A stretch of 64,000 nt of DNA, taken from Parvularcula sp. (GTDB taxonomy: Bacteria > Pseudomonadota > Alphaproteobacteria > Caulobacterales > Parvularculaceae). The notes below the pieces were generated by a model that saw nothing but the letters and a program-made list of their open reading frames with translations, did not search any database and was not told where the DNA came from. Both the position numbers and the translations under genes were made by a program. The first letter of the stretch is position 1, and each line of letters opens with the position of its first letter. The DNA lies in assembly GCA_002704915.1 (NCBI GenBank), contig PAIP01000056.1, positions 42,905-106,904 on the forward strand, written 5' to 3'. This document shows, piece by piece, positions 52,781 through 61,080 of this stretch.

Positions 52781-53533
52781 ATGAACACTAAAGCAGTTTC
52801 AAACAGACAGGAGGCGAAGTATTTCGCAGCGCTGGCGCTTGCGCCGCTTGCCTATGGCGTTGCCGGGTTTGGACCGGGGTTTTTCTCATCGCTCGGACAC
52901 GGTTATTTGGAAATCCCGCTCTATGTTCACGCACACGCTGTGCTGATGATGGGCTGGCTTTCCATCTTCTTGACTCAGGCGCTTTTAATTGCGTCCGGAA
53001 AACAGCACTGGCACCGGGTTCTCGGACGGATTGGAATCGTCTGGCTGACCATCGCTCTGGCGACAATGGCGATGCTGTCATTGAACAATCTCGTCAAACC
53101 GGTTCCGCCGCCAGTCGATGTCTTTCTTGGGAAGCTTTTCTCGCTTCAAGTTTCCGCCCTCGTTCTTGGGCCGGTTTTTTTGTTTCTGGCGTTACGGAGT
53201 CTTCCTGACAAAAGCGATCATCACAGGCGTTACATGTCGCTGTTGACGCTTTTTCTTGTCGAGGCCGCTACGGTTCGCATGGGCTGGCTTCCGGGCGTCA
53301 ACGGCCTCGATACGTCAGTCTTTGCGGCCTTGTTATATCCATCATTCATGCTGCTGCTTTTGATCGCACTCGATGTAAAAGTGCTGGGACGTCTACATTC
53401 CGCTACAGTCACAGGGCTTGTTCTCATTTTTCTGAGCAAACTCTTTTGTTTCTGGGCGTGGCAAAGCCCTTTTTGGCAAGCGGCGACATCTTCGCTTGAA
53501 ACCTTTCTTCGTCCAAACTGGCCACTTTCCTGA
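52781..53533 (+). CDS. Polytopic membrane protein, DUF2306-like
   Basis: A 250-residue protein with seven predicted membrane segments. The repeated His pattern, VHAHAVLMMGWLSIFLTQALL and then KQHWHRVLGRIGIVW, and HHRRYMSLL, resembles the DUF2306 family and could ligate a cofactor such as heme, but I cannot confirm that. It is a lone gene after maiA with a 112-base gap and no terminator between. It ends in an ordinary soluble tail. Confidence 0.7.
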   Translation: MNTKAVSNRQEAKYFAALALAPLAYGVAGFGPGFFSSLGHGYLEIPLYVHAHAVLMMGWLSIFLTQALLIASGKQHWHRVLGRIGIVWLTIALATMAMLSLNNLVKPVPPPVDVFLGKLFSLQVSALVLGPVFLFLALRSLPDKSDHHRRYMSLLTLFLVEAATVRMGWLPGVNGLDTSVFAALLYPSFMLLLLIALDVKVLGRLHSATVTGLVLIFLSKLFCFWAWQSPFWQAATSSLETFLRPNWPLS

Positions 53534-53701
53534 CGCGCCGGCATTGGCGGCAAGTCATGTGTGGGGCATGAACGTTACCTTGCCTTTTCCTTTGCGTAAG
53601 ATCTCGACTGTCGCTTGACAGTGCGCGCTGTTACGCTCCATTGCGCCCTGGGCACCGGCGTGACAGGGTTGCGGCGAAACGAAAGAGAAACCGCAAAGCC
53701 C

Positions 53702-54241
53702 ATGAAACCGCTTATTTTCGCCATCGGCGATAAACACCCGCAAATCCATGAAACCGCCTTTATCGCCCCAGGGGCCGTTATCGCCGGCGATGTGGAGGTG
53801 CATGAAAACGCCTCGGTCTGGTATGGGTGCGTCTTGCGCGGCGACGTCAACAAGATCGTTGTCGGCAAGGGCTCGAACGTGCAGGACGGCACGATCATTC
53901 ATGTGGACGACCCGGCCTGGGGCGGCTTGCCAACGATCATCGGCGAGAACGCGCTGATCGGCCATAAATGCATGTTGCACGGGGCGACGGTGAAAGACGA
54001 AGGCTTTGTGGGCATGTGCGCGACCATGCTCGACGGATCGGTGGTTGAAACCGGCGCCATGCTCGCCGCCGGAGCGTTCTTGTCGCCCAAAAAGATCGTT
54101 CCCGCCGGTGAAATGTGGGCCGGCATGCCCGCGAAGAAATTCCGCGACCTCAAGGAAGGCGAGGACAAATACGCCGTGATTGGCGCCGGCCATTATGTTG
54201 AAGAAGCGAAAGCGCACGCCGCGGCGTTGAAAGACCTCTAA
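53702..54241 (+). CDS. Gamma-carbonic anhydrase family protein
   Basis: A 179-residue left-handed beta-helix protein that forms a trimer. Hexapeptide repeats run through APGAVIAGDVEVHENASVWYGC, VLRGDVNKIVVGKGSNVQDG and the zinc-ligand segments IIHVDD, GHKCMLHGATV. Members either interconvert CO2 and bicarbonate or have lost activity (CaiE/YrdA-like). The Arg-Asp in LRGD and the Gln in VQDG, both seen in active forms, are kept. Its last four bases overlap the convergent ELM1 gene. Confidence 0.94.
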   Translation: MKPLIFAIGDKHPQIHETAFIAPGAVIAGDVEVHENASVWYGCVLRGDVNKIVVGKGSNVQDGTIIHVDDPAWGGLPTIIGENALIGHKCMLHGATVKDEGFVGMCATMLDGSVVETGAMLAAGAFLSPKKIVPAGEMWAGMPAKKFRDLKEGEDKYAVIGAGHYVEEAKAHAAALKDL

Positions 54242-55173
54242 AGCCCCAGCCGCTTCCTGATTTCTCCGGCGATTTCTGGCGTCGCGTCGATGGGCCTCCG
54301 GGCAAAAAACGGGGCTTCATTCTCAAACAGGCGCGCATCCCCCTGCCCTACAATCTGGGCGACAAACCAGTCGATCTTCGGAGCGATGTCTTCCGGCCGC
54401 CAGATATAAACAGGCGCGGACGACGCGAGCGCCTCACTCGCCATATTGTGCGAATCGCCGGCGACGACGATAGCGCCCGCATGGGCAAGAATGTCACGGT
54501 ACGGATTATCGCTCTGCCGGTCCCAGACAAAGACACTGTCGTGAACGAGGTGACGCCTGATGGCCGCAAGAAAATCCTGAGGCGTGCGGCGCGACGGCGT
54601 GACCGCGATCGCCGCATAGTCCTTGCCGGCATTCGAAAGCCGTCCTGCGAGATCGCGCGCTGCCGCAACGGAATAGTCGGCGCCGCCCGAGGGACCGCCA
54701 AGCACAACGCCCAGAAACGGCCTTGGAAGCTCTGCAATCGCCGCGCAGGGGACGCCGGGCTTCGCCAAAGCCCCCCCAAGACCGTGCGGCGTCGTCAGCG
54801 TCGAAAAAACATTCCTTCCCTCAAGCTGATCATGCGTCGGCGCCCAAATGACGTCCGGCGCCTCGCGCGCGAAACGGGGGTCTTTCAGCATGACGAGCCT
54901 GACCGCGCCCGCGCTCGCCTTTTGCAGCGCTCGTCCATGGGGGACTGCCCGGCGGCCGGAAATGATCGCAATGTCAGGGAACGCCCCCTGGAGCGGCCCG
55001 CCTTCCCGTCCCGGCGCCTCATGCGGGTCCACGGGCCCCCATGGCGCCATCCACTCCCAGGGCGGGCGCGGCGCAACCGTTCTTTCTTCAAACGGAAAGC
55101 CCAGCGCCGCCGCCACGGCCGCGCACTGCACAGCATCCCCGGCCTTGCCGTCGGTCAGGACCCAAACCCGCAT
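54238..55173 (-). CDS. ELM1-like protein
   Basis: A 311-residue bacterial member of the 'mitochondrial fission ELM1' family. The conserved start MRVWVLTDGKAGDAVQCAAVA, then SGRRAVPHGRAL, the central LKDPRFAREAPDVIWAPTHD, GPSGGADYSVAAARD-like segment and VAGDSHNMASEALASSAPVYIW are clear. The fold is GT-B-like, so a glycosyltransferase ancestry is likely, but no function is known in bacteria. The plant relative acts in mitochondrial division, which fits an alphaproteobacterial origin. It is divergent from glnA. Confidence 0.9.
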   Translation of the reverse strand: MRVWVLTDGKAGDAVQCAAVAAALGFPFEERTVAPRPPWEWMAPWGPVDPHEAPGREGGPLQGAFPDIAIISGRRAVPHGRALQKASAGAVRLVMLKDPRFAREAPDVIWAPTHDQLEGRNVFSTLTTPHGLGGALAKPGVPCAAIAELPRPFLGVVLGGPSGGADYSVAAARDLAGRLSNAGKDYAAIAVTPSRRTPQDFLAAIRRHLVHDSVFVWDRQSDNPYRDILAHAGAIVVAGDSHNMASEALASSAPVYIWRPEDIAPKIDWFVAQIVGQGDARLFENEAPFFARRPIDATPEIAGEIRKRLGL

Positions 55174-55476
55174 TCAGTGCGCCCCAACCTCGGAGCTGAA
55201 AAGTTTTCCCGCAGTCATACCTTCCGCCCTTGCGAAGCGCCTCGCCCTAAAACACCCTGTGGGATTAGATAAAAATCTCTGTGTATTGGAATTTTCGTCT
55301 GATTTCGGATTTAGAGGAAACATTTTGCGATTTCAGGCCCTTTTTCGATGTTGCGCCGCAATAATTTCTTGCGCAGGCTCCGAATCTTAACGCAGACTAA
55401 GGCGACACGACCGGCGTGAGCACCTTACGCCGATTACAAGCTGTCGCGGAAAAAACAAAACAGGGGCTTATTTATC
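55174..55476. other. Divergent glnA/ELM1 regulatory region
   Basis: The gap is AT-richer in the middle (55270-55420). TTGCGC occurs twice, 18 bases apart (55351 and 55369), and TGCGC/GCGCA (55352-55356, 55371-55375) form an inverted pair. Neither a sigma-54 -24/-12 pair nor a standard NtrC site is clear. A weak purine stretch (aaacagggg) precedes glnA. Confidence 0.35.
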
Positions 55477-56883
55477 ATGAGCGCAGAAGCCGTCCTCAAA
55501 CGCATCAAGGACGAAAAAATCAAATTCGTTGACCTTCGTTTCACCGATCCCAAAGGCAAATGGCAGCATGTGACCTTCGACCAGGCCATGGTCGATTCCG
55601 ACTTCCTCACCGAAGGGTCCATGTTCGACGGCTCATCCATCGCCGGCTGGAAGGCGATCAACGAATCCGACATGATCCTCATGCCGGATACGAATAGCGC
55701 GGTCGTCGATCCGTTCTTCGCGCAGCCAACGCTGTCGATTTTCTGCGACATTCTCGAACCGTCCACGGGCCAGCCTTACGGCCGCGACCCGCGCACGACG
55801 GCGAAAGCCGCCGAGGCGTATCTCAAATCTTCAGGGATCGGCGATTCCGCCTTTTTCGGTCCCGAGGCTGAATTCTTCGTCTTCGACGACGTGCGCTGGT
55901 CCACGGAACAGAACAATATGGGTTACGCCGTCGACTCGGTCGAAGGCCCCTATAATTCCTCCACAGATTTCGAGGGCGGCAACCTCGCCCACCGTCCGGG
56001 CCCGAAAGGCGGCTATTTCCCGGTGCCCCCGGTGGATAGCTGTCAGGACATGCGGTCTGAAATGCTGGCGCTGATGGGCGAGATGGGCCTTGAGCCTGAA
56101 AAGCACCACCACGAAGTGGCGCCGTCCCAGCATGAGCTCGGCATGAAATTTTCGACGCTGACGAAAATGGCTGACAGCATGCAGATCTACAAATATGTGA
56201 TCCATCAGGTCGCCGCCGGCTACGGCAAGACGGCGACCTTCATGCCGAAGCCGATCTACGCCGATAACGGCTCGGGCATGCACGTTCACCAGTCGATCTG
56301 GAAAGGCGGCCAGCCGTTGTTCGCAGGCAACCGCTACGCCGATCTTTCCGATACCTGCCTCCATTATATCGGCGGCATCATCAAACATGCGCGGGCCATC
56401 AACGCCTTCACCAACCCGCTGACGAACTCCTACAAGCGTCTGGTGCCGGGCTTCGAGGCGCCGGTGCTGCTCGCTTACTCGGCTCGCAACCGGTCGGCGT
56501 CCGTTCGTATTCCGTGGGTCTCCTCGCCGAAAGGCAAGCGCCTCGAAACGCGCTTCCCGGATCCAGGCGCGAACCCGTATCTCGCCTTCTCCGCGCTGCT
56601 CATGGCAGGGCTCGACGGCATCGAGAACAAGATCAATCCGGGCGATCCTATGGACAAGGACCTCTACGATCTGCCGCCGGAAGAATTGAAAGACATTCCG
56701 ACAGTCTGCCGCTCCTTGCGCGAAGCGCTGGAAGCCCTCGATGCGGACCGCGCCTTCCTCAAGAAAGGCAATGTCTTCAACGACGACCAGATCGATGCTT
56801 ATATCGATCTTAAAATGGCCGATGTGCTTCGCTTTGAAACGACGCCGCACCCGGTCGAGTTTGCGATGTATTATTCCGTCTGA
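55477..56883 (+). CDS. glnA: Type I glutamine synthetase
   Basis: A 468-residue dodecameric GSI-beta enzyme that makes glutamine from glutamate, ammonia and ATP. The domain marks are [17 protein letters not shown] near residue 50, the ATP-metal site [13 protein letters not shown] near 127, [14 protein letters not shown] near 210 and the adenylylation site with Tyr in [11 protein letters not shown] near 398. Thus it should be controlled by GlnE. glnB does not precede it here, unlike many alphaproteobacteria. A strong terminator follows. Confidence 0.97.
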   Translation: MSAEAVLKRIKDEKIKFVDLRFTDPKGKWQHVTFDQAMVDSDFLTEGSMFDGSSIAGWKAINESDMILMPDTNSAVVDPFFAQPTLSIFCDILEPSTGQPYGRDPRTTAKAAEAYLKSSGIGDSAFFGPEAEFFVFDDVRWSTEQNNMGYAVDSVEGPYNSSTDFEGGNLAHRPGPKGGYFPVPPVDSCQDMRSEMLALMGEMGLEPEKHHHEVAPSQHELGMKFSTLTKMADSMQIYKYVIHQVAAGYGKTATFMPKPIYADNGSGMHVHQSIWKGGQPLFAGNRYADLSDTCLHYIGGIIKHARAINAFTNPLTNSYKRLVPGFEAPVLLAYSARNRSASVRIPWVSSPKGKRLETRFPDPGANPYLAFSALLMAGLDGIENKINPGDPMDKDLYDLPPEELKDIPTVCRSLREALEALDADRAFLKKGNVFNDDQIDAYIDLKMADVLRFETTPHPVEFAMYYSV

Positions 56884-56906
56884 TCAGTTCAGCACGAATG
56901 CGAAAG

Positions 56907-56935
56907 AGCGGGGTCCCTTCGGACCCCGCTTTTTT
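56907..56935 (+). terminator. Intrinsic terminator of glnA
   Basis: AGCGGGGTCC (56907-56916) and GGACCCCGCT (56921-56930) pair around CTTC, followed by five to six T. It lies 23 bases after glnA and touches the end of the convergent hydroxylase gene. Confidence 0.93.
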
Positions 56936-57785
56936 ATGCGATGACTTTCGCCGCTTCGCGGCCGAGCGCTGCGACCGCGGCCCCATCGAGCGGCTTTCGG
57001 ACCGCGGCCGCAAACTTCTCGTGATAGAGCGGATGCTCCGTGCCTATGAGCCGGTCCCACCAGGTAAAATAAAGGCCGTAATTCCATCCGGCCTGCGCAT
57101 GATGAAGATCATGATGAGTGACCGTCGTCATCCAGTCGAATAACGGTCTTCCGTCGCGGCGGCTCGGAAACAGCTCATACCCGCAATGGCCCATGGCGTT
57201 GCGGATAATCATATGCAGGAGAAAAAGTATGATCGCCTGCACCGAGGTCGGCATGAGAAAAAGAATGAGCGGCAGATAGGCTGCATTGATGACGGCCTCG
57301 CCGACATCGAAGGAATAGGCCGTCCATGGCGACGGGTTGTGCGATTTGTGGTGGGTCCGGTGAATGCGGCGGAAAAGCCGCGGATGATGGATCAGCCGGT
57401 GCGTCCAGTAGAACCACGCATCATGAGCGACAATGAGCGTAATCAGCGTGAACGCGAAATAAGCCCACCCTCGCTCGCCGGCCGAGTAATATGTGTCCAT
57501 CAGCCCGAATTTAGCCGCCATCACCGATGCGGCGCCCGACAGCGCAAAGATCAGCGTCGTTCGCATGGAGATGGCGAACTCCCGGCGCATCTGTTCCGCC
57601 TTTGGGGCTGGGCTTCGGATCTTCCGGCCCGCCAGCCGTCCGGCGAAAAGGACGTTCACCAGAAGAAACACCCCGCCCGCCCCTATGAGATAACGCATGA
57701 AATCGTGGGGTAGAATATGCAGGAATATTCTTATAGCGGCGGTGACGGGATCGGCGGCTTCGATCAGGCTGGCGTAATGCTCCAC
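56934..57785 (-). CDS. Fatty acid hydroxylase/sterol desaturase family protein
   Basis: A 283-residue membrane di-iron enzyme with about four membrane segments (about 30-52, 80-105, 116-136, 190-215). The histidine clusters HDAWFYWTHRLIHH, HRTHHKSH and VTHHDLHHAQAGWNYGLYFTWWDRL match the three-box metal site of the superfamily. It could hydroxylate or desaturate a membrane lipid or carotenoid; the substrate is not evident. A membrane-bound AraC regulator gene lies 113 bases upstream on the same strand, with two TGATCA boxes in between, so regulation by it is likely. Confidence 0.9.
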   Translation of the reverse strand: MEHYASLIEAADPVTAAIRIFLHILPHDFMRYLIGAGGVFLLVNVLFAGRLAGRKIRSPAPKAEQMRREFAISMRTTLIFALSGAASVMAAKFGLMDTYYSAGERGWAYFAFTLITLIVAHDAWFYWTHRLIHHPRLFRRIHRTHHKSHNPSPWTAYSFDVGEAVINAAYLPLILFLMPTSVQAIILFLLHMIIRNAMGHCGYELFPSRRDGRPLFDWMTTVTHHDLHHAQAGWNYGLYFTWWDRLIGTEHPLYHEKFAAAVRKPLDGAAVAALGREAAKVIA

Positions 57786-57875
57786 ATTCTTCTCCTCGTT
57801 TGCGGTGAGGAGAAGCTGGCGACTAACGCGGCTTTTATCTCCGCAAATCCAGAAAACATGCGGCTTTTTCGAAAA

Positions 57876-57902
57876 TGATCAGTGATTTTCAGATGTGATC
57901 AG
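57876..57902. promoter_or_regulatory. Direct repeats upstream of the hydroxylase gene
   Basis: Two copies of TGATCAG (57876-57882, 57896-57902), spaced 20 bases start to start, lie between the AraC and hydroxylase genes. One is at the very end of the AraC reading frame. Two boxes one helical turn pair apart is a pattern seen for AraC-family operators. Confidence 0.4.
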
Positions 57903-58972
57903 GTCGCTTCAGAGCCATTGCCGAGAGCAGCCTTGCGGTATTCGGTCGGCGTCTGGCCTGTCGCCTGCTTGAAGGCTCGGTTGAAAGGCGCGATGGACCC
58001 ATAGCCAAGATCGAGGGCGATCTGGAGAATCTGCTTGCGGGCGTTCGCGCGGTCGGCAAGCGCGCTCTTTGCGTCATCAATCCGCCGGGCGTTGAGGAAG
58101 GATGAAAAATTGCGAAAGCCCAGCGCGCCGTTAATGAGCTTTCTGAGTTGATGTTCGGGAACGCCGACTTTTTCAGCCAGACTGGCGACGGTCAGTCCGT
58201 CCTGCCGATAGACGCCGTCATTCATTAGGTCCATCAGCCGTTCATAGGCCGGCCGATCGGCCGCAGACACATTCTGCGCCTGGGCGTCCCAGCTCGTCTC
58301 GGGGTCGGGCGTCGGTTGCGCAAAAAACACCATGCGCGGTCGCAATAGCCATGCGCCAAAGACCACGGTAAGGATGAAAACCGCTGCTGCGTGCATCATT
58401 CGAAGCGTATCAGGTAGGAGATAATTCCGCTCAATCGTTTCAGCGCTGGCGATAATGAGCCCGAAGACGCCAACCGTGACAGCAATGGCGAAGCGGAAAC
58501 GCCGGCGGGGATTGATCAGGTCATCAGACGCATTAACGAGCGCGAGCCGCAAAACGTCGAGAAACAAAATACTGTTCAGACCGATATGTCCGTACCAGAA
58601 AAATTTCTCGAGCGAACCCGGCGGCGCCCAGATGTGACCAATATGCATGATGGGAATCACGACAGCCGGCGCGAAATGCTGCCAGCGCCAGCGGAACGCA
58701 TCATTGAAAAGCGCCGCGGCGAACCACCAGAAAAACACGGTGCCATAGATGGCGACAACCGAGACCGGAATAATTGCAGGGCCGAACAAGGCGCGGGACG
58801 CTTCCCCCGCGAGCAAGACATAAGCCCCCGTTGATACCGTAAAGACGGCTCCGAGCCGGCGAACCCGCGCTCCTTCGCCCCCACGGCTTGCCAAGGCGAT
58901 CGCGAGCAAAACCGATATCCCCGCCGCCCCGCCGCGCAATGCGGTCTCCAATATGTCGCCAAGATTGTACAT
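57899..58972 (-). CDS. Membrane-bound AraC family regulator
   Basis: A 357-residue regulator with about seven membrane segments in residues 1-220 and a cytoplasmic AraC DNA-binding domain at about 255-350. The HTH part includes VASLAEKVGVPEHQLRKLIN, and the second helix pair has DLGYGSIAPFNRAFKQATGQTPTEYRK, the family signature. The membrane part probably senses an envelope or lipid signal. The next gene on the strand, a lipid hydroxylase, is a likely target. This 7TM-AraC architecture is known but the signals are mostly not. Confidence 0.9.
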   Translation of the reverse strand: MYNLGDILETALRGGAAGISVLLAIALASRGGEGARVRRLGAVFTVSTGAYVLLAGEASRALFGPAIIPVSVVAIYGTVFFWWFAAALFNDAFRWRWQHFAPAVVIPIMHIGHIWAPPGSLEKFFWYGHIGLNSILFLDVLRLALVNASDDLINPRRRFRFAIAVTVGVFGLIIASAETIERNYLLPDTLRMMHAAAVFILTVVFGAWLLRPRMVFFAQPTPDPETSWDAQAQNVSAADRPAYERLMDLMNDGVYRQDGLTVASLAEKVGVPEHQLRKLINGALGFRNFSSFLNARRIDDAKSALADRANARKQILQIALDLGYGSIAPFNRAFKQATGQTPTEYRKAALGNGSEAT

Positions 58973-59067
58973 CGCGGGCGGGACGCTGGCCGCAGCCCCT
59001 TATTCTGTCAACGTAAAATGAGCCCGAGCGAAGGCGCCGAGCGTCGTCTTGACGGCGCGCATATTTT

Positions 59068-59087
59068 ATGTAACTTACAGGTTACCT
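59068..59087. promoter_or_regulatory. Probable ArsR operator just before the arsR-type start
   Basis: ATGTAACT (59068-59075) and GGTTACCT (59080-59087) form an imperfect inverted repeat with identical GTAAC/GTTAC cores, immediately ahead of the ATG at 59088. A regulator bound here would block both transcription and initiation, so autoregulation is likely. Confidence 0.5.
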
Positions 59088-59450
59088 ATGTTGAATGACA
59101 AAGATATGGACGCCGTGTTTCAGGCGCTCGCCCATGAAAGCCGCAGACGCATGCTCGATATCGTAAAGGAAGAACCGGGCATCGGCGTTGGCGCGCTCGC
59201 CGGCGAATTCGATGTCAGCCGCATCGCCGTCATGAAGCATCTCGCAGTGCTGGAAGAGGCGAACCTCATCATCTCCGAAAAAGACGGCCGCACGCGCAAG
59301 CTCTATTTCAACGCCGCGCCGATCCAGATGATTCACGAGCGCTGGACCACGGAATACAGCGCCTATTGGGCCGGACAAATGACGCGCCTCAAATATCTCG
59401 CTGAAGCGCGTCACGAGGATGAAACCAAACACAAGAAGGGGAAGAGCTAG
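59088..59450 (+). CDS. ArsR-family winged-helix regulator
   Basis: A 120-residue repressor read from ATG 59088; a TTG 39 bases earlier is in frame but lies across the operator. The domain has VFQALAHESRRRMLDIV, then VGALAGEFDVSRIAVMKHLAVLEEANLI and the wing DGRTRKLYFNAAPIQMI. No metal-binding Cys motif is present, so it is of the non-metal group that pairs with SRPBCC genes. It is directly followed (no gap) by the SRPBCC gene and probably controls the four-gene operon. Confidence 0.92.
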   Translation: MLNDKDMDAVFQALAHESRRRMLDIVKEEPGIGVGALAGEFDVSRIAVMKHLAVLEEANLIISEKDGRTRKLYFNAAPIQMIHERWTTEYSAYWAGQMTRLKYLAEARHEDETKHKKGKS

Positions 59451-59981
59451 ATGAACGACGACAAGAAATATGTCGACAAACAGGTCTATCGCGTGGTCAT
59501 CAACGCGCCGATCGAAACCGTCTGGTCGGAGCTTGTGAATACGGCCTCGCCGCGGCCGTTTTTCTGGAATGCGCGCTGGGATACAAAAGCCGGCATGACG
59601 GCGGGCGCCAAATATCGCATGGCGTCAAATGGCGACAAGGTCGTTGCCGTGATTGGCGACATCATCGAGATGGACCCGCCAAACAAACTCGTCACCAGTT
59701 TTCAGTTGACCTCTCTCCCCGATCCGGCGTCGACCGTCACCTATCTTTTGCAGGAAGTCGATGGCGGCACGGAGTTTTCGCTGGTCACGGAACATATCGT
59801 CGCCGGCTCGAAGAGCGAAAAGTCCATGGCGGCCGGATCAAAATTCATCGTCGAAAACTTCAAGGCCTATGTGGAGACCGGCAAGGTTACTTTCGGCGCG
59901 CGAATGATGAACGCGCTTTACGGGCTGATGACGCCGATGACGCCGAAGGCCCTGCGCGCCGAAAACTGGCCGCTGGATTGA
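59451..59981 (+). CDS. SRPBCC/AHSA1-like domain protein
   Basis: A 176-residue START-like protein with a hydrophobic cavity. VYRVVINAPIETVWSELVNTASPRPFFWNARWDTKAGMTAG and VIGDIIEMDPPNKLVTSFQL are the AHSA1/SRPBCC core. ArsR-SRPBCC pairs are common and often regulate responses to toxic organic compounds; here the ligand is unknown. The ATG follows the arsR-type stop without a gap, so the two are translated in tandem. Confidence 0.9.
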   Translation: MNDDKKYVDKQVYRVVINAPIETVWSELVNTASPRPFFWNARWDTKAGMTAGAKYRMASNGDKVVAVIGDIIEMDPPNKLVTSFQLTSLPDPASTVTYLLQEVDGGTEFSLVTEHIVAGSKSEKSMAAGSKFIVENFKAYVETGKVTFGARMMNALYGLMTPMTPKALRAENWPLD

Positions 59982-59993
59982 GGTAGAGACGTC

Positions 59994-60563
59994 ATGGCGA
60001 AAAGTCCTGAAGAACAGGCGGCGACGATGATCGCCAATCTGAAAGCAAACACGGGCAAGACGCTGGAGCAATGGGTCGCCATCGCCAAAAAGTCAGGCGA
60101 AGAAAAACATGGGGGCGTCGTCAAGCACCTGAAAGCCGAACACGGCCTCACTCACGGCTTCGCCAATCTCGTCGCGCATAAATATCTGAAGAGCGATGCC
60201 GGCAGCGCCGAGGGCGGTGACGACGCGCTGGTGGCCGCGCAATATGCGGGCGCAAAAGCCGACCTGAAACCGGTCTATGATGCGCTTATCAAAGCGGCGA
60301 CAGCGTTTGGCAAGGATGTGGAGATCGCGCCGAAGAAAACCTATGTGAGCCTGCGCCGCAATAAACAGTTCGCGCTGGTCCAGCCGTCGACGAAAACCCG
60401 CGTCGATCTCGGCGTCAATCTGAAGGACGAACCGGCGAAAGGCCGCCTTGAAAAATCAGGCAGCTTCAACGCCATGGTGTCTCACCGGGTGAAGCTCGAA
60501 AAGCCCACCGATGTCGACAAGGACGTCAAGGCCTGGCTCAAAAAAGCGTATTCGCAGGCGTAA
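59994..60563 (+). CDS. DUF4287-DUF5655 fusion protein
   Basis: A 189-residue soluble protein. Residues 1-60 match DUF4287 (EEQAATMIANLKANTGKTLEQWVAIA, then GVVKHLKAEHGLTHGFANLVAHK). Residues 80-189 match DUF5655 (YDALIKAATAFGKDVEIAPKKTYVSLRRNKQFALVQP, RVDLGVNL). Both domains have no known activity, and they occur fused in many bacteria. It is the third gene of the ArsR operon, 12 bases after the SRPBCC gene. Confidence 0.9.
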   Translation: MAKSPEEQAATMIANLKANTGKTLEQWVAIAKKSGEEKHGGVVKHLKAEHGLTHGFANLVAHKYLKSDAGSAEGGDDALVAAQYAGAKADLKPVYDALIKAATAFGKDVEIAPKKTYVSLRRNKQFALVQPSTKTRVDLGVNLKDEPAKGRLEKSGSFNAMVSHRVKLEKPTDVDKDVKAWLKKAYSQA

Positions 60564-60590
60564 GCAAATCAGCAAACGGGAGGGAGCCCT

Positions 60591-61025
60591 ATGTCTGTTT
60601 CAAAACCATCCATGCCTTTATGGTTCAAGGTCGCGGTCGGCGCCGCCATCTTATGGACGCTTGCCGGCGTCTTCGCCTATTACAGCGACGTCACCATGAG
60701 CGAGGAAACGCTCGCGGCAATGCCGGACGCCCAGCGCGCAATGTACGAAACCCGGCCCGGTTGGGTGGTCGGCGCATACGCCATCGCGGTTTTTGCTGCG
60801 CTCGCCGGCGCGGTTCTTCTCGCCTTCAGAAACAAGCTCGCGACGCCGCTTTTCGCCGTATCTCTCGTCGCCGTCATGGTGCAAATGGGTTTCGTGTTGT
60901 TCGGCATGGGCGCGATCACAACGCTTGGCGTCTCCGCCGCAATTTTCCCGGCGATCATCGTCATTCTCGGCGCGGCGATGCTGTGGCTTTCCCTGACCGG
61001 TCAAAAACGCGGCTGGGTCGGCTGA
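60591..61025 (+). CDS. Small four-segment membrane protein
   Basis: A 144-residue protein with four hydrophobic segments (about 12-32, 60-82, 87-108, 113-134) and a short acidic loop between the first two (SEETLAAMPDAQRAMYETRPG). It resembles uncharacterised proteins sometimes annotated as sugar transporters, but too little is known to assign a role. It has a strong ribosome site (acgggaggga) and lies 27 bases after the DUF4287 gene, so it should be the last gene of the operon. Confidence 0.82.
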   Translation: MSVSKPSMPLWFKVAVGAAILWTLAGVFAYYSDVTMSEETLAAMPDAQRAMYETRPGWVVGAYAIAVFAALAGAVLLAFRNKLATPLFAVSLVAVMVQMGFVLFGMGAITTLGVSAAIFPAIIVILGAAMLWLSLTGQKRGWVG

Positions 61026-61080
61026 CCATAGCTGCGTTTTGTTCTTGCGCCCGCGGCTGCCCCGTCCGACCATGGGCGCC

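Noticed and set aside
55174..55476. Sigma-54/NtrC promoter of glnA
   Set aside because: No TGGC-N8-TTGC pair and no consensus NtrC site could be recognised.
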